In this document: positions 43,060 through 53,070 of the stretch, piece after piece
Layout of the letters: every line of letters starts with the position of its first letter
How positions within the stretch are numbered: the first letter of the stretch is position 1
Assembly (NCBI GenBank): GCA_030789695.1
Contig: CM061142.1
Location: 568,283,281 to 568,347,280, forward strand
Source: Scilla litardierei
Taxonomy: Eukaryota > Streptophyta > Magnoliopsida > Asparagales > Asparagaceae
DNA length: 64,000 nt
Reading direction: 5' to 3'
Translations under genes and position numbers: made by a program
The notes under the pieces: generated by a model
Seen by the model: only the letters and a program-made list of their open reading frames with translations
Database searches by the model: none
What the model was told of the DNA's origin: nothing

Positions 43060-44184
43060 TGTCACGCCCTGCTTCCCATTGTACTTGGGAGCGAGAACGT
43101 GAGCGGGTCCGCATGTGCTTAAAGCCAAGAAGAAGTACTTTTTTCTTTCTTTCTTCTTTGACTTAAGCACAATAAGCGTATGTGATTTAAACATCGCAGG
43201 TACTTGAACACAAACTCAGAACAACGTAGAATATCATTATTATAATTTCAATGTCCAGATTACATGTACATAAATAAGGCCTAGCATAGCTGTTAGAAAC
43301 AGATACACGGAATGGAAATACACATAAACAAGATTACGACAATAAATATTAAATTAAAGCGGTGTTGCAAAGGCACGTCGTTCCTCAGCAAAAGATCCCA
43401 TGGTCATGGTACTCCTGGTCAACCTGCTCGATCAATCTCAAAGTAGACTCCTCAGCGGACTCTATCTCCAAATCTGACATATATTTCACAAGATAATAGA
43501 CACATAAATATACGTCAGCGAGGGTCGCTCGACAAGATTTAAAACATTAGAATAATTGACCCTCAGTAAGATTTAAAATAAAATAATATATGTATGGTTT
43601 TACAAAGCGAGCAATACAATTTGGTAACAATAAGGAAAAGTATGGCAGCGTAAGAAAACATGCGAGCATGGCAAAGTGTAGTGTGCATATTAAAGTGAGG
43701 TGAGCATGGCAAAGTATAGTGAGCATGATACAGAGTAGCTAGCAGTTTTACACAATTCATGATAGTAATAACAGGAAGTAAAATGTGTTCCATTCAATTA
43801 TTTAATCTAGTGACAAGTCCAATGTCTGAGAGCAGAAGAAACTATAATTTGCACCCAAACCAACGAAAGCTACCAGTGGCTCTGTACTTAACGACCCTAT
43901 AAGGCGACGGTCAAATTTATTCATGGGGTGAAATCTAGTATTCCGACCTCTACTACAATGGACTACCACACCCAAATGTGTCATTGTGTATCCGTATAGT
44001 TTCATGTATGCCTCATCTCCAAATATTCCGTAAATGCCCCAAGGGCCCAATTTTCTGTATATGCCCCGAGGGCCCAATTTCACAATTTATAAGGGGTAAA
44101 CCATCCAAAGATTGTGGGGTGTAAGAAGTGATACAAAATGCAACAAAGGCACTTCATAATTATTTTCACAATGGCAGAAACATT
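43060..44184 (-). repeat. Gy-E LTR, interrupted by Sire-1
   Basis: Begins TGTCACGCCCTGC, the end typical of this Gypsy group. It is cut at 44184; the remainder must lie beyond Sire-1, outside the window. Contains the start-codon hairpin and short ORF at 43385-43516. Confidence 0.8.
43385..43480 (-). CDS. Short acidic ORF of the Gy-E LTR (31 codons)
   Basis: ATG at 43480, starting MSDLEIESAEE, TGA at 43385-43387. The ATG sits in the 3' arm of an 11-bp hairpin: GACGTATATTT (43506-43516) with AAATATATGTC (43476-43486), including one G-U pair. Same architecture as Gy-A, Gy-C and Gy-D despite little sequence similarity. Confidence 0.42.
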   Translation of the reverse strand: MSDLEIESAEESTLRLIEQVDQEYHDHGIFC

Positions 44185-44870
44185 TGTAAGGACCCTGTCT
44201 GTGGGGAAAACACTAGAAGGGGGGTTGAATAGTGTTTATGCAAATTTAAAAGGAATTTAGGCCAAATAAAATGCAATCCAACAAATAGTGCGGAATAGAA
44301 AAACAACCCAAAGGGAAACACACGCAAATGCAGATATGTTTCAAGGGTTCGGATTACCTAAGTCAACTCCCAACTTGTTCCCGATAATCCTACGTCCCTA
44401 CCACCCGGATACCACCGGATACTCAAGTTAGAACCCTAACTTGAGGTTTCCTTAAAACCCACTTGTAGCAACCCTACAAGTGAAATCGAATACAATCGAT
44501 GTCCTTGACTCACACAACCAGGGAGCAAGCAAAAACCACTCTCACAACCAAGAGCACAATTCAAATAAAGAAGTTATGAAATCTGAAAGCAACACTTACA
44601 ATCACCTATGCCTTGAAGTAAAACTTGAAGGAGAAGTGTGATGTGTGTTGAAGAACTCTCTTGGAAGGGAGGAGAAAAGCCCTTTCTCTTGACTGCACCA
44701 AATGCCTAGAAGATCAATCTTTGGTTCTAGGTTGGAGAGCAAGAGAACAAGATTTGGAAATACTTAGGGCTTTGGATTTGAAAGCTTTTAATCTTTGTAA
44801 ATGAAAGCTTGAAGGATTTTGCAATGAATGAGTAACCTTCCAATGGAACAGTAGAAGCTCTATTTATAGC

Positions 44871-44878
44871 TTTCTCAA
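44871..44878 (-). promoter_or_regulatory. TATA box of the Sire-1 3' LTR
   Basis: TATAAATA on the minus strand. Same at 63391-63398 in the 5' LTR. Confidence 0.65.
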
Positions 44879-44944
44879 ATCCACAAAACAGTTTAGGCAA
44901 AAACCCAATCGAAATCCGTGAGAAAAATCTCAACGGATATAATC

Positions 44945-45610
44945 TGAACTCGCGACAGTCGACTGTTGAACAAACCACAGTCGACTGTTGCACAGTCAGC
45001 AAGGGTAGGTGAGAATTCATAACGGTAACTTACCACGTGGACAGTCAACTGATGAAGCCAAGACAGTCGTCTGTAAAACCAACAGGCGACTGTACATTCT
45101 TCGACAGGCGACTGGCCGAGAGAAGAGTAAGTTAGATAAAATACTGGAAATCTCACAAGATACAGGACAGACGACTGATGCAAGGAACACAGTCGACTGT
45201 CAATCAGAACAGGCGACTGTATATCCTTAAACAGATGACTGTCACAGACAGGAGAAATTTCCAGAGAGCTGAGTCAAAGAATAGACTTACAGACAGGCGA
45301 CTGTTGCAGCATAGACAGTCGACTAATCTAATAGACAGTCAACTGTATATACAGCATAAGTCGAATGTCCGTAGAAATCGGATCAAACAGAGTTTGGACA
45401 AAGAGAGACAGGCGACTAATGAACCATTCACAGTCGACTGTCACTAAGACAGGCACCTGATAAACGTTCAACAGTAGCCTGTGCGAGATAATCAGAGAGG
45501 GCCCAAAAACTGCATTGTAATAGTCTGTGCATAACAGGCGACTGTAGAACAAAACACAGTCGACTGTTTTTGAGACAGGCAACTGTAAACTGTTAAGCAG
45601 TCGGCTGTTA
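44945..45610 (-). promoter_or_regulatory. ACAGTCGACTGT motif array in the Sire-1 LTR
   Basis: About 20 copies of a degenerate 12-bp palindrome (ACAGKCGACTGT) at irregular 15-45 bp spacing, ending about 70 bases upstream of TATA. Variants keep CGACTG or CAGTCG. The other LTR has the same array from 63485 to the window edge. Confidence 0.7.
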
Positions 45611-46002
45611 TGAACAATCCTAGCACAAACAAAAGAGAATTGAATTGGGATCAAAGGACAAAGGTCTAGAGATGTCCTTTGACCGAATGAAGATGTGTGT
45701 GAGTGCTCCATCATAGTTCTACTTCTAAGCTACATACTAGAAGAGATAAAAGAAAAATTACATTGACGAATAATCTCTTCTTTCCATCGTATGAGCTTGA
45801 ATTCTTTACGGAGCTTCAATCATCAATCTACGATCATCCAATTCATTTCATTTGCCTTCAATCACGTTTGTGAGTCATCCATTGCTAGTTGATCTTCATA
45901 GAAAGCTTAGACAATGGATTAACTGCAAAATAGGGGATTGGTCACAAGTATTTATGTTTGCTCACCATTAACACCAAGTAGGGAGAAGTCCAATACTCAA
46001 CA

Positions 46003-46015
46003 TTCTCCCCCTTTT
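46003..46015 (-). other. Polypurine tract of Sire-1
   Basis: On the minus strand AAAAGGGGGAGAA directly precedes the LTR start TGTTGAG. Confidence 0.8.
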
Positions 46016-46885
46016 TGATGATGACAAACAAACATAAACAAAAAGATAAATAGTTGTGCGCAATGAAAACTTACTCCCCCTACATAGATGCCAATCAAGT
46101 TAGTCAACAAATATTAGAGCATCTACATAGCAATTGAAGCAAATGAGTGAGATATGAATGAATTTAATTCAAGAAATCTAGGAAATAAAATCCCTATTCA
46201 TTGTAATCTTACTCCCCCTGAATCTAAGGCAACGAAAATCTTAGATTCAAGCGTTAGAACATACTTAGCACATCCATTATGAATCTTGTATGTTTATTTC
46301 TCTCCCCCTATGGCATTATCCAAAAAGGTGGGAGAAAATAACAACAACAATAATAGTGATAAAATACGAACTAACAACAATCAAGGAGTATAAAGATATA
46401 TCGAATCAAAAACTCATAAAATCTCATCATATACACATGTGAGTAATGGAAGTGAAATCCAATATCAACATTTTAGATAAACGAAATGAAAATAATTTTC
46501 ACAAATTCATCACATCAACGAAAGGGCATGAATTAACCAATATCAAATTCGTGTATTGTCTCAAAAGCACATCAAGAAGAGTGAAGCATACATGGAGACA
46601 ACATAACATACATCACACAGATATGATAAGCAATAAAGCAAAGTGTGACACAAAAGAGGGTGCAACATCATATATATAGATATAAAGCAGCTGAGTACAT
46701 CAACGGATGGTCATCAACATGGCCATCCCAAAAAGATACATCATGATCAACAAAAATATATATCATCATGACGACATCAAAGTATATCATCATACAAATA
46801 TAAAAGTGTCGCAGACAACATCATCCATCATACAAAGACAAAACATATATCATCACTCAAAATAACATCACTCAAAGTCATCGAT
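46016..46885 (-). other. Noncoding stretch between env-like ORF and PPT of Sire-1
   Basis: About 870 bp, A-rich on the plus strand, with repeated ACTCCCCCT-like words and ATCATC-rich simple sequence (46680-46870). No gene seen. Confidence 0.6.
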
Positions 46886-48328
46886 CTAAGGGTGAGCATC
46901 TCCAGGGGCTGCGGACGAGGAAGCAGGCTCTGAAGCAGCAGGAGTGTCCTCTGGAGAAGGGTCAGAAGGAGCAACAGAAGCAGCAACAGCAACATCCTGT
47001 GTAGAAACAACACCAGGAGGCTCAACGACACCAGAAGGCTGAGGAGGCACATGAGGCTGAGGAAGATACTGTCTCAAATCCTCAGGGAAGGGAATTCCCT
47101 GATGGAGGAGTGAGAGAGACAGCAATCTGTAAATACCAGAGATCATCGACAAAAGAGTATCATGAGACGGTGGAGGAGATGTTGATGAAGGCAAATCAGC
47201 TGGAGGCACAGTGGATGAGGATGGAGCTGAAGTAGTTTTCCTCTTCTTCGAGGCAGTCTGCAGAGCCGAAGAGGACTTCGACTTCACAAAAGCGTCGAGG
47301 AGAGGACCAAAGGGCATGGGCTCGTAACGGGTCAAGTCAACACCAAAGTGACGGAAGACACGAGTCAAAAGACCACCATAAGGGATGTGAGACGACGAGG
47401 ACGTGAACTCAACCTTGTCCATCCTATCAAGGAGGACACCGGCCCAGTTCACGGGCATGCCAGAAAAAATAGCATACATACACTTCAGGATATCCTGAGA
47501 CGGCTGGTCAAACGATCCATATCGCGGCAGAATGGTGGACTTCACCACTAGGTGAACAGCCCAACCCCGTGTAGAGAACATGGATGATCTGACACCCGAA
47601 TCAAGAGCTAAAGGAACCTCTCGAAACATATCCCGGAGAACAGAATGGTCAAGATCATCAATCTCGGAAAAGATGATATCAGTGGGGAGGGAACCGACAG
47701 ATGGAAGCCTAAGAATAGTCCCTAAGAGAGAGGGAGTGATCTGAATGTGGGTTCCCAGGACGACAGTATCAAGGATGCCGGTAGTCGAATACTCACCGCG
47801 AACGCAATTCGCATAGAAGAGCTTCACCAGAAATGGATAGGCTCTGGGGGACTCGCTCTGAGAGAAGCGAAAAAGATCGGCCAGGTGCGTAGCGGAAAGA
47901 ATGTCAGAGAGTCCCTCAGCAGTGAATGCGGGGAAAGCAATGTACCGCTCCCTAAGTAGGTTGATCCCTAGGAGAGAGTGAAACTTTGCCAGACAAAGGT
48001 CGTCTCGGCAAACGGGAACCAGGGGATCAGAGGGGGGTACAGCAGGAGTCTCTTCAGACGAACTGGATACAGAAGGAGACACATGAGGAATCTCAGCAGC
48101 AGGCTCACTGATGTGAACACCAGCAGGCTTGCGCTGACGATGAATCAACGACTGAGCATCGCTAGAAGAGGCAGAAGGTGAGTAACCCGGTGAAGATGAA
48201 CGCACGGGAGACCGAGCATGCTTGGTTCAAGCTTTATAGGGTTTCTTTCTCTTGGTAATGAGTTTCTTAGGAGCCCTAGGTTGTTTAGAAGCAACGATCT
48301 TCTCTTTTCCCTTAGGTTTAGGAGCCAT
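46886..48328 (-). pseudogene. Sire-1 env-like third ORF, one internal stop
   Basis: I place the start at ATG 48328 (MAPKPKGKEK), giving a strongly basic N-terminus. TGA at codon 34 (48227-48229) interrupts it, after which 446 codons are open. The central part (about residues 95-320) contains LLRERYIAFPAF, LVKLFYANCV, GILDTVVLGT and LGTILRLPSVG. These resemble the plant retrotransposon 'putative plant transposon protein' domain found in env-like ORFs of Sireviruses and Athila elements (from memory). The C-terminus is Pro/Ser/Ala-rich. I see no signal peptide or clear membrane segment, so 'env-like' is positional. It is the longest open stretch of Sire-1 outside gag. Confidence 0.7.
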
Positions 48329-48659
48329 GGAAACAAGAGAAGGAGAAACTAAGGCAACAAAAGAAAACAACGAAGATCAAGAGAGAGAAAGCAAACCAAC
48401 TGAGGGAATACAGAAGATTGCGGAGAAGAAGATCAAAAACGACGGCAGAACACGATCGACAGCGATGATTAGGAGGAGATCGACGGTTGAAGAAGCGAAA
48501 TCGATCGTTTTTGTAGAGAAAAACGAGCGGGAAGTTGAGCGGTCGAAGCGGAGGAGAGAGAAAATCGACGTGGGGAGTGATCACGTCGACTGAATATAAA
48601 ATAGGGAAAATCAATCTGAGCCGTTGGATCAAGGAATCGACGGCTCGGATCAAATCACA

Positions 48660-49035
48660 TGAACCGACACAGTATATGACAGTCGACTGATGAACAAAAG
48701 TCAGTCGACTGGATGAAGTGATAAAATTAAAGCTCAGAAAGATGGGCAGTCGACTGGCAAGTATAATGCAGTCGCCTGTCCACTGGACAGTCGACTGACA
48801 TATACACAACAGTCGGCTGGCCGAGAATTAATACAGATCACAAGAATAACAGAGAACACTGTAAACATTCGACAGAGAGTACAGTCGCCTGATAACTAAA
48901 TTACAGTCGCCTGTTAAGCTAACAGTCGACTGTAAAACAGTCATCAGTCGGCTATGCGAAAGATATCAATTTTCATATGGAGGATATAGAGTAGGGCAGT
49001 CGACTGTCAAAAGAAAAACAGTCGTCTGTCCTGGT
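48660..49035 (-). promoter_or_regulatory. Second ACAGTCGACTGT array, upstream of the env-like ORF
   Basis: About 12 copies of the same palindrome as in the LTR promoter, in the spacer between pol end (49293) and env-like ATG (48328). The rest of the spacer (48329-49292) has no gene. A possible internal promoter region (inference). Confidence 0.55.
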
Positions 49036-49292
49036 CCAAAAATGCACAGTGAAATAGAATTCCAGAGAATAAGAACACTCATCCTAGGACCTATACTCTA
49101 ATCACAAATACATCTTAAAAACATTATGAAAACAATAAATCCATTGAAACACAAATTACTCCAATCAACTTCGAAAACTCATGAAATCAAATAAGTCACA
49201 AATGCCTTTCTTAATCTCATAAAACAATAAAGCACAGAAAGACAATTAAGAATATGAGCTCAATAAGAAGTTATATCATGAAAATTGAGCTT

Positions 49293-49467
49293 CTAGATTT
49301 CAGATTCACCCATAATTCTCAATTCTCCATGCAACCTCACAAATGAATCTTCTTTAAGAGGTTTAGTGAAGATGTCGGCAATTTGTTTTTGGGTTTCAAT
49401 GTACTCTAAGATGATGTCCTTCTTAGCTACATGATCATTTATAAAATGGTGTCTCACGTCTATGTGT
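49293..49467 (-). pseudogene. Sire-1 pol C-terminus, left of Cop-2
   Basis: On the minus strand DVRHHFINDHV, KQIADIFTKPL and a stop TAG at 49293-49295. This is the end of Copia RNase H. Joining it to 57370 restores HHSRTKHI-DVRHHF. Confidence 0.9.
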
Positions 49468-50077
49468 TGTTGGATATGGAAGACGTTTGTACACCCTTGT
49501 GGGGGATGTACGAGGGAATACGGACCTCGAACGTCGCGCACACGAAGTCATGTGCAAAGGGAATCTGTTCCCTTGCGGAGAGGATCTCTGTATGAGCGGG
49601 AAAGTCGCATTATATATGCATAAGTGCATGCGACATATGGCTAATAAAGGGGGAATATCTTAAGCTTATGTTGTACCATGCATATGGTACAACTTAAGCT
49701 TATAATGTGCCATGTATCATGGTACACCTTAATTAAGTTGTTCCAAAGGAACAACTTACCCTAAAATAACTACCTTGGGGGCTATAAATAAGACCCAAGG
49801 GTAGCCATTTTCCTAACACATTTTTGCATGAAATTCATGCATGCATCTTCTTCATAGCGAAGCTCTGCAGAAATATTTCCTCTCCCTCCATCCAAGTTCT
49901 TAATCTAAAAATAGAGATTTAGATTGTGGGATTAGTAGCCTTACTCCGTTCGTGAGTAGACTCGATCCGTCGTGGCGAATCCGAAGGCGAAGTTCGTAGA
50001 CTACCGTGCCGCGTACGCAAGCGTAAGTCTAAACTTCATGTTATCGATCCTAACTCTGTTTTGTACAGGATCCTTCA
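49468..50077 (+). repeat. Cop-2 5' LTR (610 bp)
   Basis: Differs from the Cop-1 LTR at a number of sites, so a distinct subfamily. TATA 49782-49790 inside the same inverted repeat. PBS TGGTATCAGAGC at 50079-50090. Confidence 0.96.
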
Positions 50078-50078
50078 T

Positions 50079-50090
50079 TGGTATCAGAGC
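50079..50090 (+). other. Primer binding site, tRNA-Met type (Cop-2)
   Basis: TGGTATCAGAGC, identical to Cop-1. The twin hairpins follow as in Cop-1. Confidence 0.95.
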
Positions 50091-50574
50091 CATATGGGTT
50101 CGCCCCGGTCAAACCATCGCCCCGTCGAAACTACGAACGAGTCGTTGTCTTTTTCACGAATGGGTCTCCTACTATTACGGATATAGTAGGAACGCTTCGT
50201 GACGAAGAGAACGCAGCGGTTGTTCTTTTCACGTTAGGGTCTCCTATCATTATGGATATGGTAGGAACTCTCCGTGACGGGAAGAACCGACCGTTCACGT
50301 AGTAAGTTATTCATTTTTTGGCACACGGCCATTAGAAAATAACTAAATTCTCGACGAACGGGTGCTTCATCGACGAACGGGTGCTTCATCGAGGAAGATG
50401 ATGGAAGTTATTTCCATCGGGTAAGAGGAAAATTTGGTGCATGTGCACCATGGCCAAATGGGCCATGAAGGCCATGCACCCCCTCTCCTCATGCGGAGGG
50501 GGTTGGCTACGGCCAATAACCACCGGCGACCACCCCATCAAGGGGGAGGAGAAAGTGCGGCAACCCCATTCAAA

Positions 50575-51195
50575 GGGGGTGGCCGGCCATGGCCAAAGGG
50601 GCCATGGCCGGCCAACGCCAAAAGGCCTTGACCATGGCCGGCCATGGCCAAGCCATGACCGGCCATGGCCAGGCCGGCAGTGGCCGGCCAAGGCCGGGCC
50701 GGCAGTGGCCGGCCTTGGCCAAGGGCCTGCCGGCCCTGGCCGGCGCCCTGGCCACTGCCAGGGCCAGGCCGGCCCTGGCAGTGGCCAAGGCCGGCCTGCC
50801 GGCCCTGGCAGAGGCCAGGGCCGGAGCCCTGGCCACTGCCAGGGCCAGGCCGGCCCTGGCAGAGGCCAGGGCCGGCGCCCTGGCCTCAGGCCAGGGCCTG
50901 GCCGAGGCCAGGGCAGGAGCCCTGGCCCCGGCCAGCGGCCTGCCGGCCCTGGCAGAGGCCAGGGCCGGCGCCCTGGCCTCAGGCCAGGGCCTGGCCGAGG
51001 CCAGGGCAGGAGCCCTGGCCCCGGCCAGTGGCCTGGCCGGCAGGCCCTGGCAGTGGCCAGGGCCTGGCCGGCCGGCCCTGGCAGAGGCCAGGGCCTGGCC
51101 GGCCCTGGCCGAGGGGGCCAGGCCCCCTGGCCGGCCAGGGCAGGGGCCCTGGCCGGCCTTTGGCCAAGCCCGGGTCAGGGCAGAGGCCCTGACCG
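50575..51195 (+). repeat. GGCC/CAGG array in the Cop-2 leader
   Basis: Longer version (about 620 bp) of the Cop-1 array with the same 93-bp tandem duplication (near 50851-51040) and extra CCACTGCCAGGGCCAGG modules. ORFs in it are artefacts of composition. Confidence 0.9.
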
Positions 51196-51409
51196 GGAAG
51201 AAGTTGAATTCGAAAATTGGTCGACCAATTTTGTGTTTTTGGTCGACCAATCCGACAAATGGTCTGGGTCGATTGTAAACTTGCCAAATGACCCATACGG
51301 GGTGACAAAAGGCATTGGTCAAACTCGAATGTGTCGATTAGCCCATACGGGGCTAACCACAGTGCCGACTAGTTCATACGGGACTAACATTTTAATGAAG
51401 TTTTTCATT

Positions 51410-51650
51410 GGGCTCTACTCCTTGAAGATTAGCCATAATGCTCTACTTCATGCGAGATTAGCCAAGTCATTGTGCTCTACTCTTCGGAGATTAGCCAATG
51501 TACTTATGAAATTGTGCTCTACTCCTTGAAGATTAGCCGTAATGCTCTACTTCATGCGAGATTAGCCATGTCATTGTGCTCTACTCTACGGAGATTAGCC
51601 AATGAACTTATGACGTTGTGCTCTACTCTACGGAGATTAGCCAATGTATT
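51410..51650 (+). repeat. Expanded about 27-bp tandem repeats in the Cop-2 leader
   Basis: About eight imperfect GCTCTACTCnnnGGAGATTA/TTAGCCA units against four in Cop-1. Confidence 0.75.
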
Positions 51651-51686
51651 TTATATTCGTTTTGAAAAATACGTTTTCAAAAACGC

Positions 51687-51990
51687 TTTTCCGCTGCTAA
51701 GTACTATAAGAGTACTAACATTTGATAAAGTGATGGAGAAATATTGAAAGTTACTCTAGATGGTGATTGGAAACATAGTGACCTTTCCGATTCTAGAGTA
51801 ACATCTTCAATATTTTTCGAAAGTAACTTATCAAATACTTATTTTCCGCTGCTAGTACTATAAGAGTACTATTGTTTGATAAGTGATGGGGGAATATTGA
51901 AAGTTGTTCTAGATGGTGATTGGAATCATAGAGACCTTTTCGATTCTAGAACAACACCTTCAATATTTTTCGAAAGTAACTTATCAAATA
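51687..51990 (+). repeat. Tandem duplication of the pre-gag stem-loop in Cop-2
   Basis: Two units of about 150 bp (51687-51841 and 51842-51990). Each folds: TTTGATAA.../ACTTATCAAA outside, ATATTGAA/TTCAATAT in the middle. The inner stem is TTACTCTAGA/TCTAGAGTAA in unit 1 and TTGTTCTAGA/TCTAGAACAA in unit 2. Two base pairs changed on both arms. Cop-1 has a single unit at 2965-3079. Confidence 0.7.
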
Positions 51991-52143
51991 TAATATAATT
52001 CCAAGTGGGATTTGAATTTTAGAACTATCCAAATGGGATATTCTATTAACATTTCAAGTGGGAGTTATATTTTAAGAATTTTTTATGCAATGTTTTTGAT
52101 CGAACCTTCGGTTTTGTGTCTTTTGCAGCATTTTAAAAGTAAA

Positions 52144-53070
52144 ATGTCTTCCGCTTCAAAGAATATCGTCGCTGAGTTAAACAAAGGTGAAAAACTCAAC
52201 GGCGATAATTCCAAACTTTGGTCCATTAAGATACAATACGTTTTAGAGGAGCAAGAAGTGCTCGAAACTCTAAAGAACGTAATGATTGAACCCGAGTTGG
52301 GCACTACGGCCCAACACCGAAGAGACAAGGAAGCTTTTGATGCTTGGTCTCGGAAGAATAAGATAGCGCGCATTACGTTATTAAGCAGTATGGCTGATGA
52401 CATAATGTGCATCTTCCGAGAACATGACCTAGCTATGGACATATGGTCCAAGCTAGAGGAGAAGTTCGGTGGCACATCGGTGTCCAAACTTCGCGCCTTA
52501 ACTATAAAGTTCGATACATATAAGAAACGTCCAGATCATTCCATAGGGAAACATCTGCGACATATGGCGAACCTTATCTCGGAGTTAAAGGACGCAGGTC
52601 ATGTGCTCACAGATGAGCAACAAATCCAAGAAGTCATACGTTCCCTACCAAATGGGTGGGATCAGATGAAGATGCATCTCACTCATAATGAGAGCATCAA
52701 GACCTTCAACGATGTTTCCAAGCACCTCGAATTAGAGGAAGAGCGGCTTGCGGCTGCCAAGCCAGGTGCAGAAGTGCACATGGTTGCTAGTTCCTCACAC
52801 GGGGGAAAGAAACGTAAAGATCGTTCGAAGTCTTCTAATGAACGTAATAAGCAACCTGAGTCTACCAAGGAACCCAAACATAAGGGTGGACACAAGAAAT
52901 GGCACAAGAAGAAAGACTTGAAAAGAATCAAGTGCTTCAAGTGCAACAAGCTCGGTCACTATGCTCGTTCGTGTACGAGTGGAAGTGACGAGGTAACTTG
53001 TAATACTAGTTACATATGTGTTTCTAGTTCACTATTTCTTGTGGAATCTAATCCATTTTGGGATAATTGA
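52144..53070 (+). CDS. Cop-2 gag, intact
   Basis: ATG 52144 aligns with the Cop-1 gag start (MSSASKNIVAELNKGEKLNG). 308 codons, open through the CCHC knuckle CFKCNKLGHYARSC at residues 264-277, the same position as in Cop-1. The sequence is clearly diverged from Cop-1 gag but has no break. The frame ends shortly before the protease because of one inserted base near 53060. An unbroken gag beside a ruined pol fits an element that supplies capsid but borrows enzymes. Confidence 0.88.
   Translation: MSSASKNIVAELNKGEKLNGDNSKLWSIKIQYVLEEQEVLETLKNVMIEPELGTTAQHRRDKEAFDAWSRKNKIARITLLSSMADDIMCIFREHDLAMDIWSKLEEKFGGTSVSKLRALTIKFDTYKKRPDHSIGKHLRHMANLISELKDAGHVLTDEQQIQEVIRSLPNGWDQMKMHLTHNESIKTFNDVSKHLELEEERLAAAKPGAEVHMVASSSHGGKKRKDRSKSSNERNKQPESTKEPKHKGGHKKWHKKKDLKRIKCFKCNKLGHYARSCTSGSDEVTCNTSYICVSSSLFLVESNPFWDN

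Larger units (their letters stand above)
44185..46002 (-). repeat. Sire-1 3' LTR (1,818 bp)
   Basis: In element sense TGTTGAGTATTGG...CCTTACA. Minus-strand TATA (44871-44878) with a dense ACAGTCGACTGT array immediately upstream (about 45610 down to 44945). Confidence 0.9.

Noticed and set aside
44945..45610. CRISPR-like look of the spaced short repeats in the Sire-1 LTR
   Set aside because: Repeat is only about 12 bp, degenerate and irregularly spaced, inside a plant LTR, with no cas genes.
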